Positions 23,241 to 36,389 of a stretch of DNA of 64,000 bases are shown one piece after another (the stretch's first letter is position 1; each line of letters begins with the position of its first letter). The notes under the pieces are model-generated. The model was not told where the DNA came from, made no database searches, and saw nothing but the letters and a program-made list of their open reading frames with translations. The stretch is from Burhinus oedicnemus (taxonomy: Eukaryota; Chordata; Aves; Charadriiformes; Burhinidae): NCBI GenBank assembly GCA_008921705.1, contig VFFE01006975.1:397703-461702 (forward strand). Direction: 5' to 3'. Position numbers and translations under genes: made by a program.

Positions 23241-26200
23241 GAGTTACATTTTAAGCCTCATGCTGCATTTGCCAGCACAAACGCAATAAAACAGGTTAAA
23301 AAAAAACCCCTTTATCTACCAATACACTAATTCTATTTCTATCCACATTTCAAAAGAGCAAATTTGTTTTCAGACAGAAAATATCTATGATGTAATTTTT
23401 TTAATCTGTGGGTAACATGCTTCAACCTTCAACAGCACTGTTAAAAAGATAAACCTGTTCTGAAGCATTAATCTTTACCCTTCATGCACAAAATTGTCTG
23501 TATTTATAAGTGTCCAGACACTGATGAAAATTGGAGCAAGAAAGGGAAGAAGAGTGAAGAGCAACATTTTCCAAGTTACCCAAAAATTATTCTTAAGTTT
23601 TTTGGAAGGTGGCTTTCACAGGAAAGAAATATGCTGGACCTATTAATACTCGTCTGCAGCAAGGTATCTCTTAGGTAGCGCATTTCACCTCCAACACACT
23701 GGAGCCATATCAAACCCCCACCTCCCCTGGGACCTCAGTGCCAGCGTTCCCCTCCCTGCTCCTGCCATGGGGCTCAGCTCATTCAGAGCAACTGAAGATA
23801 AAAGAGGAATCCCTTGGTTTATGCCTGCTGCTGAAGGGTAACTAGCAGGAACACGGCCTGACACAGCTCTGCTTCTTTTCCCTCATCTCAGGAGATGGTT
23901 GGTCTTTATCCCAAGAAGCTTCAAAGCACAGAGGTGAATTGCTAAGGTTAGGTGCTGGGTCTTGGGGTGGAAAGCATAAGGAATTCAGGCCATCTCTTTT
24001 CTTTTGGTGACAGAAAAGTCCTCTATCATGCATTCAGGATGGGATGTGGAACTACACATGGTTCTTGGGTGCGGTTGAGAGGAGAGGCTACCTGCTCCAC
24101 ACTGACACTTTCTCTGCCCAGTCCAGCCAAGCAAGCTGCTCCAGCAGTGCCCAGACCTCCACCAGCACACAAGGCCAAAGCTGTTCCTGCAGCTCCTCTG
24201 GTGTTTCTGAGAGCCCATCTCCTCTCCGCCCCAGGCAGCAACTTTTCTGGTGGATCACCTGGACCCTCCAAGGAACCCATCATAGCAACTGCCATGCTAG
24301 GAATGCCGATGACATGGGAATGGGGTACCACAGCACAAAGCTAACGCACACCTGTAGCCTCTAAGATTTGCCCTTCCTGAGTTTTCAGAAAGGCTGCTAC
24401 AATGCTAAGAGCATCTCAACAAAATAATAAAAAGGTCTGGTCATCTTAAATAGAAAAGTTGGTTCCTTCTCTCCTGTTATTCTCCCCCCACAAAATTATT
24501 ATTGTATTTCATTTTTATTTGTACTTTCTGAAGAGTAATACATTTCCAAGAAAAGGATTAAATCTCTCAAAGTGAGGTAATAAAACTGAAGCTGTAATGA
24601 AACCCACTGGTTATACAGGGAGATATTTCATTTAGGCATTGGAATAAAAATCTAGTTACATTCCTGATCAGAATAATTCATGACCAAAATGCCTCATCCT
24701 ATTTTTAATTGTCCTTGTTTTTCAAATAAAAGTTATAGATGGTTTGGCTAAATCATTGCCCATCAAACTTGGGTTGTGAACGGCTCAGTGAATCTCAAGG
24801 GGCACTTTCAGTTTTTAGGACAATTCATTTATTTATTTGGCTATACTAATAAAGCACGTATCCAGAGATTTACATTCTTATTCTACTACTTAAAATGTAT
24901 GAACCATATGGAAGTGACAGCAAGGAACAACAAGAAAGAGCGTGTACAGAAGCTCTGAACAATATTCCTATTTTCTTCTACCAAGATCTGGAAGAAAAAC
25001 ATAAAATAACAAACACTAAAACCCAAACACCAAAAAATAGCTTTTCCCTAAAATTCTAGGGAAGAATACAATAGTTACATAATTGAGATCTATTCCTGCT
25101 TTTCAAAAAATATCTGAAGTGCTTGATTAAACCAAGAATCAAAGCATCATGGCACATTTAATCTGATTTGCTGATAATAGTTGCTGTAAATACATTGTAT
25201 TTAGTGACCTGACACAATATGCTTGTTTGTACACCGAAACAAGGAAAAGATACAGCTTGCTCATCTCAGAGAAACATTAAAATACAATAGGAGAGACACA
25301 AAACAGAATGCAGTGGGAAAGCTATTGTGGCTTATAACATACTTTTCAAACCAGGATAGTCACATTAATTCTAGAAAACATTGTTCTCTCAAATCAGAAA
25401 GGTTTGCAGTATAGAAAGGGAAGTTATTGGCTTGCTACCAAAAACCAAAGAGTGATTTCCCCCTCCCCCCCCCGACTTTAACTATGCTGAAAGAGACATC
25501 TTTCTATCTCTCCTCAGCCCCCAGAAAAACACAATGTGTGATATTCTATCAGCCTTATGAATTCTTTACATAAAGTAACTGCATCTTCATATTCCTCAAC
25601 TATTATACATCTGTGGCTGTCAAGTAAACATAACTTTCCCAGATGTGCTCCAAGCATGACTCTTGTCCTTTACTAGTAAGGCGTACAGCAGAAAAACCTA
25701 AGATTAGGTCAAATTTGCTTTGCAGCTGCCCCTTCCACAGCGGGGTTCACCTCCTCTAGCCTTTACTACAAGCACCATGTCTTGCTCTTCGTTTTTGCAT
25801 AACTAGCTCTTTACCCATTAGCCAATATTAACGCAAAGTATGCTGCAGCATCCTTGTTCTCTTGGTCTGTTCCCACCAACAGCCACAGTTCAAGTCCAAA
25901 TTCACCACTCAGGTGAATGAGTTCAATGATTAATGAATTCAGACACTCATTCGTGAATTAGTTCAAGACATAACAAGACATCCCGCCACCTGGTCCAAAC
26001 AACTTAAGTCATCTATCAGTTCTTTCATGTCCATATAACCAGTTTTGCAGATGTCAGATCATGCATTTTCCTATTGATTATTCTATCATTTATCTATCAA
26101 ATGTTTTGGAATTAGTTAGTTATCTATGCCAAGTACACACATAAGCCCCAATCGTTACTACCCTATTTTATCTGATGCCTTCCAGTCTGAATGTTCTCAT

Positions 26201-27779
26201 TTCTGTTGTCCTTTTTTCAGTCCTTTCACAAATGAAATTGATACTGCTCTTGGTTTGCTTTCTAATTTACCCATTGCTGTTTTAAACACCCCATTACTTT
26301 AGATGCATAGTTAGAATAATGAGACTTACTGTTCTTCAAGCCTCCATGGCATTAATTTAGCCTACAGACCTAATCAATGTGGTCTTCCTCTGGCCCTAAA
26401 CATAGTGTGTAAGATCTAACAAAAAAAACCCCCCTGTGTTCCTGGTATTTGGTGTGACAGAGACCAATGCTTACCCACACAAACATAATGATTCTTGTGT
26501 AGCTACTACAGGGAAGAAGTGTACCATTGACCTTGGCATGTGGACTATATTCATTTACCTGACTAAATCTGAAAAAATGAAAAAGGCTATCACAGAGACA
26601 CTGCTGATGAATGAAAGCTTTCTATTTCTGCTCTTCCATAAGATATTTCTTTTGCAGCTAGACTGTTGCAGAAGATTCGTCATAAAATTCTAGAGCAGCT
26701 TCCATGCAGTTGTGGGGAGGAGAGTACATTTGCTCTTCATCACCCAATACATCTTAAATTGCTTCCTGCTCTTGGAAGCTCTGATGGACCATTGTTCACT
26801 AGCCTATTGTTGTGTACAAGCTGTCAGCCTGAACAGTGAGAAACTCACAATGGGACACTGAAGTTGTTCTCTTCATAAGTAAAAAAAAACAACCAACCCC
26901 AAACGAAAACACACCATGCAGTATAAAGTAGAAGCAAGAATCTGAGCAGACTAATCATTTCAGATGCTAAACATCTTGCCAAACATCTGTTTTTCTCTGA
27001 CTGTGAACGAAAGCAGGGGGAGGTTTGCACAAGGAGTGGCTCTGCCACTGGGCATGAAAGCCAACACACCAATGCAAGGCAAATGCAAACCTGCTGCTGC
27101 TTGCCAAACTGAATCAAGGCCATATATTCTTATTTCTCAGCTTCTCCAAAGATAACTTTGTCAGATGGACCAAAGCTAGTGATGACATAAAGACAGAAGA
27201 ACAATATCTGGTAAACATAAGGATGTATCCAAAATTAACATCGTTAGGAATGAGAGTTCAGCAAAGGCAAAGAAAAGTTGTATCCCAATTTAATACTCTC
27301 TGTAAGAAGAATGCCCTTTTCAAGTATTGCCAAACATAAAAACATGAAAAGCTGGGGGGGGGAATAAAATCCCTGCACAGCTAGCTGTATCTGCTTCACA
27401 ACATTTACTAACTCCAAATGTTTAAGTGTCGTCTTCTGAGTAAGCAATGCAAAAAAAAAAGCACAACAAAAAACACAGGAAAGTGGTTGATTTTGATTGC
27501 AGGTTCACACACAAAAACCAAAGGTATCTGTAGCTCACCACTTTCCCAAGTCATATGAACAGTAAGGTAAAAAAAAAAGTTTTTAATTTATTAATTTAGT
27601 TACACTTTCTTTGCTAAGGAGTAAGGAGCTGAACTTAGTAAAGGGGAAAAATAATAACCCCTTAAAAATGGCAACGTTCAAAACCCAGAAAAATAGAAAC
27701 AAAAGTACAATATGATTTCCAGGATAAAAGCAGTGAGAATATTTTAAACCATAAAAGAAAACAGAAATTCATGATGAAG
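23241..27779. other. Anonymous non-coding sequence
   Basis: About 4.5 kb. A GC-richer part at 23950-24350 has overlapping frames of up to 130 codons on both strands with no domain. A/C-rich tracts lie at 26418-26430 and 26880-26912, and a G8 run near 27354. Nothing is supported as a gene. Confidence 0.5.
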
Positions 27780-28170
27780 AGGCTCACTGAGCTACCTCCA
27801 GCTATATTATCAGTGGTGAACTATCAGGCAGATGCACTCCATGGCATTTGTCATCGCAATTGAATTCCAGTGAGTTTTATAAAAAATACAGCCTGCCTGC
27901 ATAGCCAGCCAGTGCCTTGGCTGATCTCAGCCTGGTTGTATTTGGCTATAACGGCAAATTAAACTCACCAGGTTTAAGCTGAGGCTAACCAGAACAGCCA
28001 TTCCTGACCCTGGAAATGGGCGAGCTATTTTGCTATTTATGTTTGGGAGATGGCCAAATGCCAAAATAGACTTTTTATAGCTGGCGTAGCCTCACCTACT
28101 GCCATTCGTACACGGGTTTCAAATATTCCTGCGATGCTCAGGCATTTTGCAGTGCATACAGATGGCAGCA
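27780..28170. promoter_or_regulatory. Candidate conserved non-coding element
   Basis: A stretch of balanced, non-repetitive sequence between low-complexity A-rich DNA (27460-27770) and a GC-rich block. It contains short symmetrical motifs (ATCGCAATTGAATTC near 27853, AAATTAAACTCACCAGG near 27956). The judgement is texture only. No frame or repeat explains it. Confidence 0.2.
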
Positions 28171-28315
28171 GGTCAGAAAATCTGCTCTGTTCCCAGGAAG
28201 CATTTGACTTTTCACTTGGGATACGCGAAATGCAGTTACCTTAGCCTAAAACTGCTTTGGGTTTTGCCTCAGCAGAACTTGCTTTCTGGTTATCACAATA
28301 AATCTCCAACTTTCC

Positions 28316-28877
28316 ATGAAAGGTAACCTACTTCTAGGGAAATGTCACTTACTGGTCCTGAAAACCCACCAAGTGGGGCACCACCTCGGGGCAGTGAGGA
28401 AAGCCGTGGAGAGGGGAAGGCAGACTGCAGCCTGTGTCCTCCCGTGGTCCCCCCTGCTGGGGCTGGTGTTTTGGGGCTCCCTGGTTAAGCACCCTGGGCA
28501 GGCTGGGCTCCTGCACCCCAGGTACTGGTCCCAGGAGTGCCCTGTTGGCCCCAGATGAGAACGGAGCAGAAGCTGGGGCCATGGTGCCTTGCTTGATGTC
28601 CAGAGCTGGGTCATGGCAGGAGAGGCGGCACTTGGGGCAAGAGCTCTTTGCAGCAATGCCCGTGATAGCTGTAGGCCCTGGGACCTTCACTGGGGTGCAG
28701 GGCAGTGCCTCCATGCTTGGGTGCTGTCCTGCACAGGGCACCCCAGGAGGGCAGAGGGAGCACAGGGAGCGTTCCCTCCAACACCATGCAGCCTGCATGA
28801 CATTTGCTGATGTGTGGATGGTGCCTGTGCTCCTGCTTTGCCCTGCCACACCACAGGGATCGCCCAGCCAGCCATTA
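28316..28877. other. GC-rich block with overlapping frames on both strands
   Basis: Long frames (up to 166 codons) overlap on both strands, the signature of GC-rich sequence with few stop codons. Predicted products have no recognisable domain. CpGs are not strongly enriched. The block directly abuts the CR1 fragment at 28878 and might include an unrecognised repeat. Confidence 0.4.
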
Positions 28878-29190
28878 GCGTTTTGGAAAGGTCATGGAGA
28901 CTGGGGAGGTCCCCCACAACTGGAGAAAGGCTAAGAGACAATGGACATACATTGAAACAAAAATGGTTCAGACTGAATGGAAAGAAAGCCTCCTTCACTT
29001 TGAGGATGGCCAAGCCACGGAACAGCTTGCCCAGACTATTTGTGTAACATTCGTCTTTGGGGGTTTAAAGACCCAGCTGGGTAAAGCCCTGAGCAACCTC
29101 ATCTGTCCCCACAGGTGACTCTGTTTGGAGAAGGAGATTGGACTAGAGACCTTCCAAGGTCCCTTTCAACTTGTGTTATCCTATGATTTA
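28878..29190 (+). mobile_element. Internally deleted CR1 LINE, plus strand
   Basis: The left part reads TTTTGGAAAGGTCATGGAGA and translates near 28894-28932 to METGEVPHNWRKAK, the CR1 reverse-transcriptase region. It then jumps at about 28932 directly to the 3' part (AGACAATGGACATACATTGA, then GAACAGCTTGCCCAGACTAT) and runs to a terminus of TGTTATCCTATGATT at 29190. The catalytic core and connecting region of ORF2 are absent, so the copy is an internal deletion and not a simple 5' truncation. The 3' hallmark GGACTAGAGACCTTCCAAGG is clear. Non-functional. Confidence 0.9.
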
Positions 29191-31069
29191 TTTCTTTTTC
29201 TTCTTCTTCCTCAGCCCTACTTACAGAAAGATTGTCATGGAAATGCTCTAAAAGTGAAGTCATAGCAATGTTAAAAATGCACAGCAGCACTGCAAGTATT
29301 TTAGCTCAGAAGGATTATCTCATGGCCACATGCGATAACTCTGAACAAAAGCTGTGTTGACATCTTCGTCATCTCCACAGGCATCAAAAGCTCAAGAGAT
29401 TAAGAAAATTTAGACAACGTTTTCTAGATTTTAAACTCAAAACTTTAAAAGACTTAGAGATGTAGGCTCATTGGAAAGCTCAAGTGGTCATCTGGAAATG
29501 ACCAAAACAGGTTCATGAGATCCCATATTTCTTATATGACTTGTTTTTATAGTTGCTGATGCCTACAAAATGCCGAGTACTCTGAATACCTGTGGTAACT
29601 CTTTGAAATCCCTACCCTAATTCTGAGGGTACGCAAGCAGTAAATCAGGAGGAACGTATCTACAGTCCATCATGCCTCAAGTCACAGTACAGCAGTCTTC
29701 CATGCCTTCCTTAGGAAGCTTTCAGTAGTCTGTGAGTTTAATCAGCAAAAGTTGAAGATCACTAATTTAAAACATTTGACAAATTTATGAGATACAAGTT
29801 CACTGAGCAGAACTGCATCTCAAGAAAAGGTAAAAATCCATGTTCTTGATTTAGACAAGTTAGTAAGACACTCAGAACTGGCAGAGCCAGACCTGCTTGG
29901 CTACTGGTCCTACCCAGTCATGCCAGCTCCAGGCCCTTTCAGCTAGCTGTATATCCAGCTATCCACTCCTACAATTGATCCCAGGTTTTAACCTCTGTTC
30001 AAACAATACAAATAATATTAATTCATATTTCTCCAATGGAGAAATGTAAATGACATGAGCTGCTTAGCCAGCAGAATGGAGAGAGGAAAGGAAAGGGGAA
30101 AGAAAGAAAATCCACACTTAATAAATGGTGTTTTATTTTCCACAACACCCATTGAGGTTTCAATGTGCAACAGAGAAGGTGACTTTTAGTTTCCTGGAAA
30201 CGTTTCTAAATGCCTTAAAGTGACTCTATAACTCTTTCTCCACAGTTAACTGAGCTAGGAGTAAGTAGAGTTTATCATAACTTAGAATTAAGCTAACCTC
30301 CAAGTAGGCGTTAATTGTAGACATGCAGCTCTATTTCTCTATCAGCTTTACATAAAACGGTTTGCATTGTGCTAACCCAGGGCGAGGTGCTGTGCAGACA
30401 GGATGTTATGTTCTGCCCACCTGCAATGTTTTAACAAACCAGGCGGAAGACAGATGGGAAGGACAACCTGCCGGTATTATTATTTATCTCACTGAAAGGC
30501 AATACTGCCATTTGCCATCCTTTCTTACTACTGGCTGTGTGTTGTGAATATTTCCTGAATATTTCCCGTCTCTTACTATAACTGGAGCAGTAAGCAATGG
30601 CTAGTCTTTCCCTGAACTTGCCTTTCTCCCCTTGATTGCCCATATAGCATTGCCTTACCCACCAATTCCCGCAACAAACACTTGGCTGGAAACACCGTAA
30701 GCTGAAGGGATGAGCAAAGCCCCAAAGGGGTAGAAAAGAAGTAGCGATGCCCAACTTGCTCTGCTGTTCTGTACAAGAGCCCAGCTCTCAGGAAAAATAA
30801 CCACCAGCTCCTGAGAAATCACCAATATGCTGGGACAGCCGGGTGCTGGCAGGGGGGTAATGATGGAGAAAGGAGGAACCTGGGCAGCACGGCTGGGAAT
30901 CTCCCAGCACAGCAGAGCCACCGGCTTCACTAAACAGCCTGAGCGATACCTGGGTAATGCTGCTCAATTTGTGCAAACGCACAGCTGGACTCCCAGTGTC
31001 AAGAAATTAAAACCCAATCAGCTTTATTGGGCTGTTGATGCCAGGGCAATTAGCATTCATTTCTGACAG
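29191..31069. other. Anonymous non-coding sequence
   Basis: A GC-moderate part at 30430-30990 has overlapping frames below 110 codons on both strands. No gene, RNA or repeat family was recognised. Confidence 0.5.
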
Positions 31070-31215
31070 CATATGCCCGTGCACTGCTCTGGCTCACGTG
31101 AGCACGTCTCCCCCAGCCTGGGCTGCTCGCTCAGGGCACGGCAGGGCCCGCCAGCGGCAGAGGTGGCTGCCACATCTGGGATTCCCTCTCTGCTCCCTCA
31201 TTTCTTCAAAGCTAT
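31070..31215. promoter_or_regulatory. Short GC-rich patch with palindromic E-box
   Basis: About 145 bases of GC-rich sequence with several CpGs in AT-rich surroundings. It contains the 12-bp perfect palindrome GCTCACGTGAGC (31092-31103), an E-box in the extended TCACGTGA form favoured by MITF/TFE and USF-type bHLH-ZIP factors. It may be a small enhancer, but no other support is available. Confidence 0.3.
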
Positions 31216-32700
31216 AGGAGCAACGAGGTTAGAAGCAGCAGCATCCTCCATCCTTGCAGAAAGAGTAAAACATCCAGCTCGTTAGTTCCCCTTGGATGGG
31301 TAAAACCAGCAGCAGTGAAATACTTAGGTTCTTATACAGAGAAATAACTTTGAAAGGCAGGAAGGGGCATTTGGGGGAAAAAATGCAGAGGATCCTTATT
31401 TGCAGTCTACAAAAGGTTGCCATTACATTTTAATTAAGTGTGTGTATTTGGAAGTGCTTAATAGTTAAACCAAAGCCTAGATATTAGTTCTTTAGGAGGA
31501 GCTATGCTTTTATATCAGAGTTCTGCATTCATAATTGAGTAGAACACATCATAACAACATATATTTAAATCAGACTATACTTCTAAATATACCTAACCTC
31601 CACACATAAAAACTCCCAGCAGGTGCCTTGTTAAACAATAAGGAACATAGCAGGTAGATTGCTGTTATGAAGCCTTTGGTGGAAATGAATCCTAATTGTG
31701 CGCTTGCATTTTTTTTATCATCAGTTGTAATAGTAAATCTCTCTATGATACAAAAAGAGACTTTTGCACTTCAAGCTAGGAAGCTAAGTAGTGTGATTTC
31801 AAGATATCATCTACCTTAGTATTTAGGGCCTAAAAGCTCAGAGTATTAATATTTGATTCTGTGAGCATCAAAGTATCTTTGAGAACATAAGCCTAGTCCC
31901 AAAGACTTTAAATGCCATTTTCTCCCTTCCATACACCCAATTCAAATGTAGAGAAACTAGCCCTTATTCAGAAAGAAATTCCCACCTTCACTCTCCAGAA
32001 AAACAAACAAACAATAGATATAGTGGACATAATTTAAGCTTTACCAGAACATTAAAAACAAACAAGCACCTTACACACACCTTATGGAAAAGAGAATACT
32101 CTGATGTTAATTAAAAGCCTTTCTATTTGCTTCCATTTTCATCCTCTTTTTATTAGAGCATTTAATGAATCTTCAAATGCAGACGCTAACTATATTTACA
32201 AGTAGACTCTGACAAATCCTTAGCAAACCCAGGCCATAATTTGATCAGCAGCCTGAAGCAAGAGAGGCACACGCATTATTTTGTAAATAGCTTAGAGATT
32301 TTTCTTCTTGGAATGTAAGTTTTGCTGCTTGACTCCTTCATACCAGAGCATAACTATGAATTTCAGTATAACTCAAACCCTATACTACTAAAGATTGAAC
32401 AACAAAAAGTTTTAGTCACGCTAACATAAAGATTTAACTTAAAATTAGCTTCTTGTAAATAAGAATAAAAAACTTTTAAGATAAAAGGCTAAATTATCAA
32501 CTCTAGAAAAAATACAAATACTAAATAAGACTATAGGACCCTAAAAAAAAAAAAAGCCAAAAAATAAAGACACCAAAAAAAGGCACAATTTTCTAGAAGC
32601 TACTATCTTTTACTCACCTACGTAATAATAGCAATCTACAAAATAACATCACCACTCTCCTGAATTATCTGTAAAAAACTTCAGCTGGCCACAAAGCCTT
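31216..32700. other. Anonymous AT-rich sequence
   Basis: Strongly A-rich on the plus strand, especially 32400-32590, with a 13-A run near 32545. I considered a nuclear mitochondrial insertion but found no recognisable mitochondrial gene. Confidence 0.5.
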
Positions 32701-32741
32701 TACAGGAAGAAATTAGGTGTGAAATTTGATCTGAGACCCAC

Positions 32742-32762
32742 GGCCTCTTGGGAAATGTAGTT
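32742..32762 (-). promoter_or_regulatory. ZNF143/THAP11 (SBS)-like motif
   Basis: GGC followed shortly by TTGGGAAATGTAGTT matches the reverse complement of the SBS consensus (ACTACAATTCCCAGCATGCC type) at about 17 of 21 positions, including the GGGAA and TGTAGTT blocks. Such motifs are mostly promoter-proximal. The surrounding 32700-33060 block is non-repetitive and could be a regulatory element. Confidence 0.35.
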
Positions 32763-33059
32763 TAGTAACTGGGTACCCATCTTGTTGCAGGCCTAGTTGT
32801 CATCACTGAGGAAATTAAAGAAGACATTTTTACTAGGAGTTACTTTTATTGACTTTTCAATCCTGCACGGCACGTCTCTAAGTGGTCTTTTTTTAGATAT
32901 GACTTGACTGAGCCCTTTTCTAAGGGAAAGAAAATTTGAATTCCTAGGGAGGGGATTATGGGTAATCTGCTACTTTAAAAAGGAATGAGTGAGCATTTTT
33001 CTGGTTTAATTTAATAGGGATTGCATGGGGAGCTCTCAGGAGAAAGAAGTGCTGCTGCT

Positions 33060-36000
33060 GGCATTTAGGTTAGAAAGATGGAAATTTGTTTTCATCAAAT
33101 GAGAGCTTATAGATGGGATCTTTTGTTAGGGGCCTTCTTTGAATTGGACAGTCTGCAGAAACAAGAAATCTGCCTATGAACAGCTTTTAGGCCCACATAG
33201 AGGGATTAGCCCAAAGGCTAGCAAGGAATAAACAGATAGTGTTTACAGGAGCTAGTGAGGGGGTTTTCAATTATTTGTCTTTTTCTTTACTTTTCAAGCT
33301 ATTTGGAAATGTTCTCTGGTTCTCTTCTGCACAGCTCCTAAGTATTAGACTTATAAATGTTTTCTCTGAGTCACACAAACCTCTAACAGAAAAGGTAGGT
33401 TATTAGACTGTAGTTGGCCTTCCTCTGATGTATTGTTGCCCTTGCTCTGACCTTCACTTTTCCATAGCAAAAGCCCATTCAATAACCCTTGTTGCTGAAG
33501 CTTGAGGGGTCTCCACACTCCTGCCTCACCTGAAAAGGCTTTGAGTGTTTCTGGTGTTACTAATGTCTCATTAATTTCTCAGGTAACCTGGGTTATCTGT
33601 AGAGTCAGAAGATTAGCACCTTTGGAAACGCTGTGTGGGGGTGTTTTCTTTACTCAGGAATCTGACTGTATTGACTATGCTGAAGAACAATTACGTATGA
33701 GAAATCTTGCCTCATCAACTTCTCTTCTCTTCTCTTTTAGGAGGTCTAAAGAGGTTTGAACTCTTTTTGTATTAACTGACAGGCAGCTTAATTGGTTCCC
33801 CTTCGTCTGAGTTTCGATGTAATGATGGGCCACGTACAGTCTTGAGTAGGTGTAATGCAAGAACAACTCTACTCTCAGCTGCTTCTCTGCTCTATGAGAA
33901 CATGTTGGCCTGTGACACTATCAGAGATGAGGGTAAAAACCAGCATCCTTAAGGTATGCGAGTGCCTGGGGCAGGGGGATGCTGGAGAATTTCATGCTGC
34001 TCAGCAGTGCCTCTGTAGTCCAGCCTAATTTTTGACCAGGAACATCTCAGAGCTCTAAGCCTCTCAATTATTTTCCCCTCAGTCTTTCTCAGCTCTTAAT
34101 TGTTGCTGAATGGGGAAAAAGAACACAGGTATGGGGCATGCTTAAATCAAATAGTTGTCCCAATTCCACCTTCCTCCCCTGCAGCACCTTCTGGGAGGTG
34201 GAATGAACAGCACCACCCAGTAGTCTCATTTATTAGAAGGCGCTAATGAGCACGTTCAATCTAAAGTGAAGACCCTGTTGTGCATAGGTCAGCTTCATTT
34301 GAAATCTAAGGAGACTCGGGGAACTGGTTTACTGCAAGTTGTTAATTAGTTTTATTGAAAGCAACAGCAGTTTAAAAACACAACAAAAATACTTTTTCTG
34401 TGAGTGTTTTGTTGAGAAGAAACTCACAACTGATGACTGGGAGGGAGGGAGAGAGGAGAGCAAAAAGATAACTACTTGATTGAAAAAGACGGAAAAGTAT
34501 TACCATGGGCTTTAACAACTTATTATAATAGCCAATGATATCATCTTTATTTCACAGAGAAACTCAATTTTATGTGTCAGCAAAGCAATCTTAAACTGCT
34601 GAGCAGATGTCAGCTGCATATCTGCCATGTCAGTGATCAGGAAAGATGTTTTTCATGAGCAGTAGCAGAGTCATTGCAAGGAATGTTATTTTTTCATATA
34701 CTTTGCAATGAAAGTGGAGGGTTGCAAGGCTTTGAAAAAGTAATTCCTAATCTCTGCAAGTCATGGATTCTGTCCATTTATGCGCTTTTTATACAGAATG
34801 TTTTCTGCAGCTATTGGGAGACAAGTGTGAAGCCTGGGGGAAGCTATTGGATAAGGGGCTTTAGGAGAATGCTTTAGGCAGGGCTGGTATTTCAGTTCAT
34901 TATTTTCAACTAAATTTTACTGCAAATCTTGACAGTCTTTGTAGAGTCTGGGTAAATTCATAAAACTATTCCCTGAAATACTTGCTCAGCCTTTTTGAAA
35001 TGAATTTTGTTCTGCACCTGAGCATCCTGCCTCAGCTTCCTCTTGGCTGGTACCCCTGTGACTTGAGTTTTTACCGACACACACAGTTCTTGAAAACACT
35101 TTAAATTCTTACACGAGTAATGATACTAGAAAGGAGTTTCACCCACCTCTCACTATTACTAGTGGTATATTGTTGCTGGAAGCTAGGTGAGACTTTGAAA
35201 CATCTAGCATGAGATGAGTGGCGCTTTTACGAAAGGGATTGAAACCACTGCTGTTAAGAACCTGGGGGAAGGGGGGAGTGAGCATTAGAATTGGGACTAT
35301 CAGGTGCTAATCAGGCAAGTGGCCCACTGCCAGGTGACTGAATCTGAACAGACCACAGCGCACAAGCTGTGGGTCACATACAATCTTGTGTTTTCAATTG
35401 AGATTTCCAGGTTTGCAATATTTGACCAGCCATATTTTCTCTGTAGCTTTTCCCCTGAAGTAAGAGACTTGCTAAACAACCTCACATATCACTTCTAGGG
35501 TTTTGTGGGTTTATTTTTTGTTCTTCAAAGTTCAGGGGTGGGCTTTCAATTCCATTTCTTCCACTGGGGTCAGATATTTTGAAGATTTCAAAATTTGTTA
35601 GTTCTCAAGGGTGCAAAGATGGGACTAGTGATTGGCCATGAGCTCAGTTGTGATACACCTTGGTTCAACTCTCAACTCTGCCTTGAAATCTGAGGTCCAT
35701 GAAGCTTGCTATAATTCTGCTCTCTGTGGATGAAATTAGACATTGTTTCCCTATATCAAGAAAGTGACCTGAAGTTTAAAGTAATAATGCAGGCGCTTAA
35801 CAGGACAGTGAGATCCCAGTAAACATGAACAAACACAGACTACATTTTCAATGGAGCTCAGAACTCCGTATATCACCCCGTGCTCAGAAAATCTGTTCCA
35901 GTACCCAAAGTATCAGTAGCTTTTCTGTTTTGTGGGTTTTCCAAGCACAGGGTTGTGTGTGGTGGGGGTTTTTTGGTGTTGTTTTTTGTTCTGTTTTGTT

Positions 36001-36372
36001 TTTTAACTTCAGCTTAGCCAAGAGCTTGCAATGCACAGCAGAGCTTGCAGCCTCAAGACACTGAAGCAGACAGAGCGTTTTGAGCTGTGCTTTTGTCCAA
36101 CGTCTCATCAGGATCAGCAATTTCACTCCCAGCATTGCAAGATTTCTCTGTATTTTAAGTACAGATGAAATTAATCCCATTTTAAGGTTATGACTACTGA
36201 TTCTTTCATTTTCTATATTCAAGTCTTCATCCCAGAAAATGCAGACTAAAAGGGGAAACGTTGGTCTTCAGTTCCAATGCAATAAATTAAGAGCCCTAGC
36301 TAGAGCAGCACCAATTTTGACAGGACAGCATGCACAATGAGAGGAGGAAAGAAGTCTGTGATATCTCATTGT
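33060..36372. other. Anonymous non-coding sequence
   Basis: No recognised gene or mobile element. A T/G-rich tract lies at about 35955-36005. Confidence 0.5.
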
Positions 36373-36389
36373 CTATAAATAATGCAAAT
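36373..36389 (+). promoter_or_regulatory. Composite MEF2 site and POU octamer
   Basis: CTATAAATAA (36373-36382) is an exact MEF2 consensus (YTAWWWWTAR). It overlaps by one base an exact octamer ATGCAAAT (36382-36389). Exact copies of both in direct overlap are unlikely by chance at any given place, though AT-rich DNA raises the odds. Confidence 0.35.

Noticed and set aside
23952..24364. Frames of 106-130 codons as possible exons
   Set aside because: Overlapping frames on both strands, Ser/Pro/Ala-rich low-information products, and no convincing splice sites at the edges.
28349..28934. 166-codon frames on both strands in the GC-rich block
   Set aside because: Both strands are open over the same bases, which reflects GC-rich composition. 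Neither predicted product has a recognisable domain, and one runs into the CR1 fragment.
31500..32640. Possible nuclear mitochondrial insertion in A-rich DNA
   Set aside because: The A-rich, G-poor plus strand is reminiscent of mitochondrial DNA, but no rRNA, tRNA or protein-gene segment could be recognised.
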